DNA of 64,000 nt, from positions 62,001 through 126,000 of the forward strand of contig SGPL01000004.1 of the NCBI GenBank assembly GCA_004802705.1. The letters are read 5' to 3'. Of the stretch, positions 55,240 to 64,000 are shown piece by piece (position 1 is the stretch's first letter; each line of letters starts with the position of its first letter). Origin of the DNA: Bondarzewia mesenterica (taxonomy: Eukaryota; Basidiomycota; Agaricomycetes; Russulales; Bondarzewiaceae). Under the pieces are notes generated by a model. It had not been told where the DNA came from. It made no database searches and saw only the letters and a program-made list of their open reading frames with translations. The position numbers and the translations under genes are program-made.

Positions 55240-55990
55240 ATGTCCATGTCCTTGCGCTCAGGTTTGTACTCGCTCTTGTACTCGTCTGTGCGCTCGTGCC
55301 TATACTCATCGCGGTGCTCCTCCTTGTCCTTATCCTTGCGCGCCTGTACTCATCGTGGCGCTCATTCGTGTGCTCGCACCTGTCCTCGTCCTCGGGCTTG
55401 GGCTTGTCTTCATCCCTGCGGTACTCGCTCTTGTACTCGTCTGTGCACTCGTGCCTATACTCATCGCGGTGCTAGTCCTTGTCCTTGTCCTCGCGCGCCT
55501 GTACTCATCGTGGTACTCATCCATGTGCTCGTACCTATCCTCGTCATCGTGGTGCTCGTCGTGGTGCTTGTCTGGTGCTCGTCCTTGCATGCTCGTCCTT
55601 GTCCTCATCCTTGCACGCCTGCGCTCACCTTTGCGCTCGTCCTTGCGCTTGCGCCTGTACTCATCGCGGTCGTTGTCCTTGTCCTCGTCCTTGCGTGGAT
55701 GTCCTCGCGGTCGTTCTCGTGGTCATCCTTGCGCTCCTTGCGGTCATGCTTGTACTCGTCCTGGTCGTCGTCCTTGCGCTCGGGCTTGTACTCCTCNTCC
55801 TTGTGTCNTCGTCCTNNNNCTCGNNCTTGTANTNNNCNTCCTTNNGNNNTCNTNCTCNTNNTCGTCCTTGCNCTCCTTGCGGTCATGCTTGTACTCGTCC
55901 TGGTCNTCGTCCTTGNGCTCGGGCTTGTACTCCTCCTCCTTGCGTGCTCGCATGCTCGCACCTGTCCTCTTNCCTCTTGTACTTGTCTCT
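55240..55990. repeat. Degenerate minisatellite with higher-order units
   Basis: The tract is built of short variants of TGTACTCATCGTGGTGCTCG and CTTGTCCTCGTCCTTGCGCT. A longer unit starting GCTCTTGTACTCGTCTGTGC at 55271 recurs at 55429 (period 158). Another starting GCGGTCATGCTTGTACTCGT at 55740 recurs at 55879 (period 139). Strings of Ns at 55798-55872 mark an unresolved stretch. All six frames stay open for long distances because stops are rare, so the long ORFs here are not evidence for protein. Confidence 0.85.
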
Positions 55991-56360
55991 GTGCTCGCAC
56001 CCAGTGGATACGATACGATANGATCCTCCTCTGCNCGTCCGCGTCCACACTTGAGCTGTGTATGTGGACCCTCTTCTACGGGCACTCACGAAGGAAGGGA
56101 AGAGAACACCCGNGCGCGCGTCCCGCTCGCCNACTGTTTTCGTGCTTCTGCTTCTTGCACGAGAGACACGGACAGCGAGCGCGAGCGCGAGCAGAAGGGA
56201 TCATCGGTGTCGGTGTGGGGTCGTNGACGCGCAGAGGAAAGACCGTGGGAAGCGCTCCTGACAGAATCCGCGGTAGCGCGGCCTTGCACCTTAAGTTCAC
56301 GTTGGTGTTGAGCTAGACCACGAGAGGTGTGTGGACAATGATCTGATAATAAAAGCGTAG
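55991..56360. other. Spacer between minisatellite and KDZ-related gene
   Basis: GC-rich sequence with a GAGCGCGAGCGCGAGC stretch (about 56177-56192). It has no credible coding region. Confidence 0.4.
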
Positions 56361-58636
56361 TCAAGAGAACATGNGAGTGTATCTAGGGCGTGCACCTTGC
56401 TTCCTCAACCGCTGAAGCACCAAGTCATTTCGGCGCATCACCATCTCGTCTAAAAAGAAATTGTACTTAACNGGTAACATCTCCCTGCAGATGGCTTGGT
56501 ACCCTCCTAGCCAGGCATTTGTCTGCTCCGCCACCGACGAGTTGAAGTACCATTTGTTATCAGAACCAAGGAGGACAGGAAAGTTAGCGGGGTTGCAATG
56601 GACCTGGCAGANGAGATCAGTCTCCTTGTGCTTGCACTTGTGGTGCCANACATCAACCGGCATGGCTATGCCATGAAACCAAGTGTCGCCTGATGCGATG
56701 ACCTGACGCAGAGCATTGCAATTGGTGTCGTAAAATATAACCTCTGGCTTCTGTGCCCCTGGAATGCTGAAGACACGCTTTATCATTTGCTAGAATGAAG
56801 TGCATGAATACATTACCGAGAAATCAGTGGTTGAAACTTACNAGCACNTTTGACACNGCCTCTGCACCAAAAAATGTTGCACGCGNAACCACAATACCAC
56901 ATGGTCGCACAATAATCTGCTCGCTGTGGGTGCGACGGCGTCCAAAGAGGGCCTTAAGCTTGCGATTCCCTGTGTCAGGCTTCGAAGGACATTTCGGATC
57001 AAGAATCTCAATGCCGTGATCAACTTGGCCTGTAGATGAACCTGGCTTCGCAGCATGAACACGAATGTGACTGTCCACNACCTCAAACCACTCTTCCGTC
57101 TCCTCAAAATCTGCGGCACTTTGCAGTACGGATTGGCTACCAAGAGCATCATTTGGATGAGCTACAGATGCACGCTGAAGGCGCTCTTTGAGCTGGAACA
57201 TTGCTTGTCCATGTTCAGTATGCAAGCGCTCCATCTCCTGATGAGAAGAATCAGAACATGTTTTTTTGCCCGGTACAACAAGCAAACTGCAAGTNGTGAC
57301 TGCACAAACATGTTCCAATGCAGCATGCTGTGGACAAAAGCGATGACGTTGGTTTGCAAGCGCAGTTGTACAGCGGAAGACACCGCAACATGGATGACCG
57401 ATTGTGAGACCGTCAACGACAATGGGTTGGACTTTAGCTAGACGAGACAAGCACAGTTAAAACAAGGCAGCAAAAATGAAAGCTAATACTAATGGACATA
57501 CCATCAGAAAGTCCAGAAGGATCGGTATACACTCTCATGCATCGGTCNCAACAATGTCGTAACTCTGGTTGTCCNTGGAGAATGATTCGTTCATTCCGAT
57601 TTCNCATAGCATCTGAAAAANGCTGACTCTGATCACCAGCATTAGGCAGGCAAAGTGGAATTCCAGCCTTGAGGCTATCACGAAGCAATGCGAGAATCAC
57701 GAATGCATCCCATAAATTGACGGTCGTGAGATTAAAGGCAAATGGCCAGCCTTTCGGTTTGAGATCTCNTTTAGCAAGTGATAGATCATACGAGCGTGCA
57801 CAGTTCGTTGCAGAGACCCTGAAAAGAAGATTAGAATCAACCAGGGAAAATATCAAAAAGAATATATACCAAGACATGACCATAAGGTCNGTCCACATTG
57901 CTGCGAGAGAAGTTTCCACATAATGGTGCTCAGATACTTGAATATATTCTGGCATTTCTGGGTGATAGTAGACACGCTGTCCTTGATGCACAGCATAGTT
58001 TGGACGATAGTTCGTTAAGCATTCTATCACTTATTGTAAGCGGCTATGCTCGTGTGATACATTGTGATAGAACAGTGGAACACTTACTCGAGCAGTACCG
58101 GTTTATAGCCCATGCGGGGCAGGCGCCATCACTGAGAGTAAACACAACGACTTGACGTGGCTGCTCCTTACGGAGTGGTCCTCCGGTGCAGCGCGGGTTT
58201 GTACAATAATGGTTTGGTGCATATAAGGTGTGCATGGCTTTTTCGAAGCAGATGATCAGTAAAATGGCAAGGAAAGATATCACGACAACGTACTGAAGCC
58301 CTTGTCGAGTCCATGGCTATCAAATGCCTCTCTCGTAGCCTCATGTCTAGCCCGTGGTGATGGCTGCTCCCATATATCCTCTTTCAACACATCCCAGCAG
58401 TCCTGAATGAGCCCAATGGGAATTCCAGTTGTATCACTAAGAAATGTGCAGATGAGCGGGGAGAGTATTGTCGGAACAGCATTGTGGTCTTCAAGATAAT
58501 GCGGCTGTGTTGAGGAGATTTCGTGTTTGATTAAAGAAGCATAGTGGATTAGCTTGAGTAGATCACTCAAGCTCAGAGAATCTAGCAACATAGAGTGTGC
58601 AGCTGAGAGTTGCTCAACCGTCGCACGAAGAGACAT
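56361..58636 (-). CDS. KDZ (Kyakuja-Dileera-Zisupton) transposase-associated protein, with Ns
   Basis: KDZ elements are large DNA transposons common in mushroom-forming fungi. The N-terminal exon MSLRATVEQLSAAHSMLLDS, LSLSDLLKLIHYASLIKHEI and later EDIWEQPSPRA matches their N-terminal domain. The CxC5-like cluster region reads LYAPNHYCTNPRCTGGPLRK, EQPRQVVVFTLSDGACPAWA, then YAVHQGQRVYYHPEMPEYIQ and VSATNCARSYDLSLA. A second Cys cluster has VDGLTIGHPCCGVFRC, HRFCPQHAALEHVCAV and KKTCSDSSHQEMERLHTEHG. The C-terminal part is NPANFPVLLGSDNKWYFNSS and VAEQTNAWLGGYQAICREML with YNFFLDEMVMRRNDL. Many single Ns fall inside. The middle DDE core seems short or missing, so it may be a non-catalytic derivative. 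Exon edges are approximate. Confidence 0.82.
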
Positions 58637-59063
58637 GAAAGACGAGCGGCGGCGGCACAGCGTCAAGGAGCAATAGCGGCACAGCGTAGTCGGGATCTGA
58701 ATTTGTCTCACCCCGCAGTCTGCCGCAGTGCCGCCACTGTCCGGCGGGAATTGCCGCCGGACAGTTTCCCGGAGTCCGAGGCCGGACTTTCCATTTCCCT
58801 AACGCTCTCTATGCAGCGATCTCAGGATTCATCATGAAAAACATGATACATGGCTCATCTTTATATTTTCTACAACACAATTACCTCAATCTACAGAGAA
58901 CAGAAAAGCAACATACACAACATACCCACACGATCAGGTACAGACTACAAGGATTAAATAGTGATATCAAACGATAGGAAACAGATACGAAAGTGGTCCT
59001 TGAGAATCAGGGCAAAGTTTGAGCATGAACGATTGAACAAGAAACTATCCACGAAGCGTCTCA
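58637..59063. other. Spacer after the KDZ-related gene
   Basis: It holds the hairpin at 58736-58765 and direct repeats of GCGGCACAGCG (58652 and 58676). No coding region. Confidence 0.5.
58736..58765. repeat. Perfect 12-bp hairpin
   Basis: ACTGTCCGGCGG (58736-58747) and CCGCCGGACAGT (58754-58765) are exact reverse complements around a 6-base loop. It lies about 100 bases upstream of the KDZ-related start codon. It may be part of an element end or an extruding regulatory structure. Confidence 0.75.
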
Positions 59064-60261
59064 CTAGGGATCTGCAGAATACACGCGTTTTGCGTTACCG
59101 CCGAAGACAGCATCAACATCCGCTTGCTCTACACCGAGCTCCGCGAAAGACTCGCGCGCGATCTCGTACCAGTCTCCTGCGCTGGACGAAGCATGGGAAG
59201 ATGAAGAGGGGGCCGAGCCAAACAAGATGCGTTGGAAACCGAACGCTTCGACGGCAGGGCCAACTGATTCAGAATTTCGGTAAGAGGAAGAAATAATAGT
59301 ACAGAGGGATTGAGGACTTACGATACATTTTAATCCTCCGCTTCCACTCTTTTTTTTCCTTGTCGTTCGTGGCAATCTCTGTTCCCTGAGGTGGCGTAGG
59401 AGGAGTGGGCGCGTTCCACGAAGGGGGAAGGAATTTGAGGTAAAGGTTCGGAAACAAGGAAAGTGTGGCGATGTGCGCTTGATAAGTCTGGTATGTTGGG
59501 TGCGTGAGCAGTTTGACTATGGGAAGCTCAAGGTCATGCGGCGGGGGGAGGATATTTGCTGAAGATGGTGTTAATCAGAGAAACGATAAAAGACGAGATC
59601 AAACGCACAGAGGATGATGGTCCCCTTGCCCTCAAGTGCATCAGTCGCTTTAGTCAGAAGGTCTTCGAGATCGTCGAGTCCTTCTAGCCCGTCACTTGAC
59701 TGTACATCGATATCAACAATCAGCCCGCTTTTGAGTGCGGCGTTTAGGCTTGTAGCTGCCTCGTCCGAAAGTTTGGTATATGTTGCCGACAGATTGACAG
59801 GATATTTTGCAGGTGGAATGTTTGGAGCCCTTCCATCTTCAAGGCGGAATGGAATCTGTGCGGCCAAAATCGTGACGCCGACTTCTGCTGCTTGAGCTTC
59901 AAGCCTATAAGCGCCCGCACCACGATCAGTCATATCTATGCGATTACAGTACACAGGAAAACGATTGGAAAACATACCCAGCCAGCTGGTCTTGTGTCGT
60001 TTTAACAACGACACCACCAATCCGTCCCTCCAATATACTGCCCGTTTCCTTCTTCCAGGCAGCAAGTGCGCCACTAACACTGGAGTCAATGACCCGGTCC
60101 GGATGTACAGTGCTTGGACTCGGAGGAAGAGGGAAGCTCTCGGATACACCGGAGTTTGGTGGGCTGAACGCAGACATAGGAAGACGAGGCAAGGTTTTAA
60201 GACCCTTGCGACGAACACCGACACCTGGCGAAGGCGGGGTCGGAGGAATAGGATTGCTCAT
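59064..60261 (-). CDS. Amidohydrolase-related (TIM-barrel metal-dependent hydrolase) protein
   Basis: The start MSNPIPPTPPSPGVGVRRKG leads to a Pro-rich tail, then VIDSSVSGALAAWKKETGSI, LEGRIGGVVVKTTQDQLAG, LEAQAAEVGVTILAAQIPFR and NLSATYTKLSDEAATSLNAA. Next is KSGLIVDIDVQSSDGLEGLD. Another exon has HDLELPIVKLLTHPTYQAHI. The end reads YLGPAVEAFGFQRILFGSAP, GDWYEIARESFAELGVEQAD and VDAVFGGNAKRVY, which is the typical C-terminus of the amidohydrolase 2 family. I do not see a clear HxH metal pair near the N-terminus, so the enzyme may be inactive or divergent. Substrate unknown. Confidence 0.75.
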
Positions 60262-60352
60262 GGCGCGGTGTTTAGGAGGACGTTCTTTTCCTTCCAAATG
60301 CAAGTATACAAAGGGGTACTGGGAGAAGGACAAGTGCCAATGATTCGACTAC

Positions 60353-60613
60353 TTATAAGAAAGCGGTGATGTTGAAACGTTGAGTCTCGTGGGTTGGATG
60401 AGAGAGCAGTGCGAGCGCTTGCGAGCGATATGACAAGCTGATCTTGATGGGAGCTGCTTTCTCACGCTTACTGTGTTCCCTTGCCGGCAAGGCCATCATT
60501 CCTCTCTCACTGGCAGATTCTGATTTGAGAACAAGTTTACCCTGCTCATCGACGTCCTTCGAGCCCTCTTCGGTCAAAGAACTTCGCAGTATTGAAAGCA
60601 TGATTTTGGACAT
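60353..60613 (-). CDS. Possible small protein, unknown
   Basis: An 86-codon ORF starting MSKIMLSILRSSLTEEGSKD. It contains KREKAAPIKISLSYRSQALA and ends QRFNITAFL. The mixed charge and regular composition look protein-like, but I know no family. It ends 92 bases before the start of the amidohydrolase-like gene on the same strand. Confidence 0.35.
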   Translation of the reverse strand: MSKIMLSILRSSLTEEGSKDVDEQGKLVLKSESASERGMMALPAREHSKREKAAPIKISLSYRSQALALLSHPTHETQRFNITAFL

Positions 60614-60751
60614 TGTCAATCGCGGTAAAAACACTTAGCACTAACACAACAAAAACGGTCCAAGAGGTGCGTGTACAACTCAAAACTACCAAAGAACACC
60701 ATGAACGAGGTTTAAATTGTGTCAATATTTATCTCACAAGCTATCTTTGCC

Positions 60752-61292
60752 ATGACTGACTCAATTGCCTCGCAGTGTACTAAGTAAGCACCCATTGTTC
60801 ATGGCCTATCAGTTGTCTCCATCACATCTTGATGACATCTTTTCATCAGGTATGTCCGCTGCAAGCGACCTGCCAGTTCTCTGCCGCACACTTTTCTTTA
60901 GCACCGCGGATCTACCCGCGAATACTACGCCATTCTTGCCATATCAAGGCTCTTCAATTTCTCAGAGAGAAATCATGTACCTCCTCTAGACGAAACAACC
61001 TTTCCTCTCTCTCCCACTTGACCTTGTTGCCATGAGGGTTTAGCTCTATGTGCGCAGGAACGTTCCTGCGCTTACTGTCGTGGTCGTACTCTCGAACAGC
61101 CCAAGTTCTCCCGAGTTGCATGCTGTGCTCGATCAAATTCCTTGTGATTTCCCCAGATCATGCATCTGCACAGCCTGTGAGTATCCTCGCTCGGCGAAGA
61201 GCACCTTTGACTACATATATACCCATGCAGTGAATGAACATGTAGGTTGCATTTTTGCATCGAGCCTCGAATCGGAATCTACACTTCTGTGA
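60752..61292 (+). CDS. Possible small multi-exon gene, unresolved
   Basis: ATG at 60752 opens MTDSIASQCTK followed by GTAAGC. A segment near 60900 reads STREYYAILAISRLFNFSER, then NHVPPLDETTFPLS. A further one near 61080-61230 reads CICTACEYPRSAKSTFDYIY. These look coding-like but I could not chain them with confident splice sites. No family is recognised. Confidence 0.25.
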
Positions 61293-61727
61293 CCTGCCAA
61301 GAGCGATTGCAACCAGTTGCTTTTTTAACTAATTTGTGCTAAATAGGCCTTGGTTACTCGATATGCTCGGCGAGTTGAAACAGCCAGTACCATTTGAACT
61401 GCCCTCCGCCAGGTGCGAACTTATCTCATACTTAGCCTGTTGAAAATTTATGGACTTGCTATCCTTAGGTTCTCTAAAATCTGACTGGTGAACTGCACAA
61501 CTACTGGTGAGGTTCTCAAAATCCAGGTCTCGCTTCATTTACAGAAATGAATTATATAGGTCCATTCATCAAATTCTCAGTACAAATACATCTACAACTT
61601 TATGGTCCATATAGAAAACACTGTCAGTTTACCATGCCCTGCATGATATACGGGTCAAAATAGGTTCTACGGTCCGACTAGTCCATGCATCAGGGTACGA
61701 TACTCTTCCAATGATCAGCTTCTCGAG
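61293..61727. other. AT-rich spacer
   Basis: The 3' flank of the deca-GX3 protein gene. No coding region seen. Confidence 0.5.
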
Positions 61728-62938
61728 TTATGGATTCGCGGTTACCGTACGCCGAAGCCACGCTGGACGTGGCTTTGGTGACGGGGTCCTCGTTGATTCT
61801 TCAGTCGACTCGGCCCACTGCTGTATACGTTCCTGACTCTTCGCAAATAGCATGGGATTCAACACAGAATCATGTCGGGAGAGAATCTCGCCCACCTCAG
61901 TCTTCCCTGAAGGCACTCTTTCCGCTGCGCGCTCATCGATATACCTGGGCCGGTCGTCGTAGTATCTTGCACGCTCTTCAGGATATCGGTTGTACAGCTT
62001 GGACGCAAGATTTCTTTCTTCCTTCCTACCGATATCCCGTCCTTCTTCCCGTCCTTGTCTTCTCCCTTCCTCAAATCCTTCCAGCCTGCCAGCCTGCCAA
62101 CCCTCATGCCGCCCCTCCTCCCAGCCGTCCTCACGGCCATCATCATATCGCCGGAACATCGCCATTCTTCTCCCTTCTTCCCTTCCTTCTTCCCTGGCCT
62201 GGAGATCTCTTAGCGCTGACTGCCACCGTCTCGCCGCATCCCTTGCCTTCGCAGCCGCCTCGTCTGCCTCATCTTTCTGTCTCTGTAACCTCACCACATC
62301 CGCTGTGACTCTCCTCAGTTCCCTGTCCGCCGTATCCAGCTGCATTTGATACCGCTTCGTCTCCTCTCTAGCCTTCGCCGCATCAATCTCCGAATGATGC
62401 TGTGCCTGCTCTGCTGCTGCAGCCCGCGCATTCGCCTCCCGCGCGCGCACCTCCACGAGCGTTGCGCGAGATTCGGCTTGGTCCGCCCGGCGTGCCTCAT
62501 GTTCAAGCCGGTCACCGGTAATGCGCAGCATCTCCTTGAGATGTTGGACCTGCCGTTCCTCCTCTGCCAACACGAGGCTCAGCATCGAGTTAGCCGCTGC
62601 CGCCGACGTCCGTCGCCGACCTCCCTCCTTGCCCTTTCTCGATCCTTCTCCATCTCGCGGCGGGCTTGTCGTGCGCCGATGATACTCTCGTGAAGACGAC
62701 TTTGTCAACGTGCGTACCGCATCGGGGTCTTGCAGCAACTCCGTAAGAGGTGTGGGCGTGGTCGCGGCCTCCCGCAACTGGGTCATCAAGTCGATCCTAC
62801 TCGAATTGGCAACGGGTAGACCATAGAAACTGAGGCTCAACAGTTCAAATTCTCTGCTGCTCCAGATGAGAATGAAAGTACTCACCTATCGTCGGGAACA
62901 TCCTCAACGGTGACGCGTGGGTTGATGATGGGGCTCAT
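61728..62938 (-). CDS. Coiled-coil protein with a deca-GX3 glycine run
   Basis: Exon 1 (from 62938) codes MSPIINPRVTVEDVPDDR. An intron (GTGAGT to CGAGTAG) joins it to IDLMTQLREAATTPTPLTEL. A long helical, Glu/Arg/Ala-rich coiled coil follows (ANSMLSLVLAEEERQVQHLK; LEHEARRADQAESRATLVEV; AAEQAQHHSEIDAAKAREET). At 62028-62138 ten glycines are spaced exactly four residues apart (GREDGWEEGRHEGWQAGRLE, then GFEEGRRQGREEGRDIG). The tail is RYYDDRPRYIDERAAERVPS and SPKPRPAWLRRTVTANP. About 380 residues. A deca-GX3 motif is known from the Yae1/Lto1 adaptors, but nothing else here resembles them. The function is unknown. Confidence 0.7.
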
Positions 62939-63615
62939 CACGTCGCAGGCGAGAGATGGATGGATGGATGGATGAGGGCGTCGTTGACGTGGGTATGCGG
63001 ATCAGTTGAACTTCGGTGTCGCATACGATTACCAGTTATATAAGTACTTGATTCAAAGCTGTCAAGTCATCGCGCACCGCAAGACGTGTGCACTTATGGC
63101 CTGTAAATGATGTGGACATGAATGGCGGTAACGTGTCCCACACGTGTCGGTGACCTGGGCGTGCTATTTTGAACTTCGAAGCTCGAGGCTTCAACGTGGT
63201 TTATCAAGTCGCTGATAGTTTGTCGAATTCATTGCTTGCGCTCTTTCTACTTAAGCTCTAGCTTCAGGTCTGATATCTGGCCTATCTTCGAAGGTTGAGA
63301 GTAGAATATCACCCATTGGGCGATGTCCTTACAGTGGCGATACTTATTCACAGCCTCGTGAATGATGTGATTGGTAGATATAGCTGATGACGGGAGTGAA
63401 TAGCCTTCGCATCTGATCATCTTTGCAATAAAGAATATGAGTATATGTTCAATCTACAAAACTGAAGCTCATCCAAGCCTCTTTTTGACATGTCACTGTT
63501 CGGAGAATCACGATTCACACGAATCAATGACCGAGTCGACTGGCTGTCAGCTCAAATCGAAGATGAATATAGACGAGACGAGACATACAAAATCTTCGAA
63601 AATTAAGACTCGGAC
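62939..63615. other. Spacer with a short tetranucleotide repeat
   Basis: ATGG occurs four times in a row at 62956-62971, just upstream of the preceding gene's start. The rest shows no coding region. Confidence 0.5.
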
Positions 63616-64000
63616 CTATTCCTGCTTCGAATACCCATCATTCCGTCGAAAGTCCAACTCGAACCCTTCTCTCTGACAGTCGACGACACGTTGGAAGTGC
63701 TCTTCTGATATCATCCACAGGACTGTAAAGTCCTTGCGAGGCGCACAGAGCTTGCGTAGCCTCGTTATCGGGGGCGCATCTACGACGTCGTCGACTCGGG
63801 CGTGAGGAGGAATCCGCCATCGCGATTCGATCATGTTGGCAAGCGCAAGATAATACGCCCCCTCTGGATCGTGTTTTTCTCCTGGATCGATATGAGGCTC
63901 GGACCCCTCATCTGTATAAGGCTCGGATCCTTGTGAGTCGACCTCAGACACCTCTTCAGGCTCGCTTTCGCGCACGGGTGGGCAAGATGGCTCATCATCG
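63616..64000 (-). CDS. Partial unknown protein, C-terminal end, cut by window edge
   Basis: The frame is open from the window edge to the stop at 63616. It has an acidic repeat-like start (SEVDSQGSEPYTDEGSEPHI), then EGAYYLALANMIESRWRIPP, APPITRLRKLCAPRKDFTVL and EEHFQRVVDCQREGFELDFR, ending NDGYSKQE. The mix of charged and hydrophobic residues looks like real protein. No family recognised. The start lies right of the window. Confidence 0.5.
   Translation of the reverse strand, partial: DDEPSCPPVRESEPEEVSEVDSQGSEPYTDEGSEPHIDPGEKHDPEGAYYLALANMIESRWRIPPHARVDDVVDAPPITRLRKLCAPRKDFTVLWMISEEHFQRVVDCQREGFELDFRRNDGYSKQE

Noticed and set aside
55240..55990. CRISPR-like spaced repeats
   Set aside because: The units are degenerate and contiguous, with no constant spacer pattern; the organism is a eukaryote.
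55148..56316. Two overlapping plus-strand ORFs of 387 and 358 codons
   Set aside because: They lie in a minisatellite where all frames stay open; their Leu/Val/Ser/Cys/Arg composition comes from the repeat, and they include Ns.

Overview
The window is nuclear DNA from a filamentous basidiomycete, most likely an agaricomycete mushroom-forming fungus. The genes are split by many short GT-AG introns, mostly about 45-80 bases, and some exons are only 3-14 bases long. Fungal families dominate: Zn2Cys6 factor, MYND proteins, MCT-type permeases, methylcitrate dehydratase and a KDZ transposon relative. Scattered single Ns show that this is a draft sequence. Exon joins given here were read by eye from splice signals and family conservation, so individual boundaries may be off by a few codons.

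From 1 to 23.6 kb the window is mostly conserved single-copy genes. They are a Zn2Cys6 transcription factor (cut by the window edge), a MYND zinc-finger protein, the meiotic recombination protein MND1, a small coiled-coil protein, a large conserved protein of unknown function, complex I subunit NDUFS7/PSST, a PAS-kinase-like protein kinase, a yeast-type cytosine deaminase, ribosomal protein uL24 (RPL26), and the H2B ubiquitin ligase BRE1.

From 24 to 41 kb lies accessory DNA. A block of three unknown genes, here called A (minus strand), B and C (plus strand), is duplicated in tandem with a period of about 4.5 kb, and a wrecked third copy of A lies beside it. Several of these copies carry frameshifts. 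Next come three tandem minus-strand permeases of the monocarboxylate transporter (MCT) branch of the MFS; the first has a one-base frameshift and the second contains many Ns.

From 41 to 53.3 kb conserved genes return: RNase H2 subunit B with two MluI boxes upstream, a mitochondrial PrpD-type 2-methylcitrate dehydratase, a conserved low-complexity protein, the snRNA-activating complex subunit SNAPC3, and the ER oxidoreductin ERO1. From 54 to 59 kb is a mobile and repeat island: a 386-bp element with 34-bp terminal inverted repeats, a small Cys-cluster gene, a degenerate minisatellite, a KDZ-transposase-associated gene and a strong hairpin. The right end has an amidohydrolase-like protein, two weak small ORFs, a coiled-coil protein with a striking deca-GX3 run, and a partial gene at the edge.

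The most interesting observations are the duplicated A/B/C block with its divergent A-B promoter, a four-copy dispersed upstream repeat with the core ATCCTGAGGYACGAA, the deca-GX3 run inside a coiled-coil protein, and the KDZ/inverted-repeat island.
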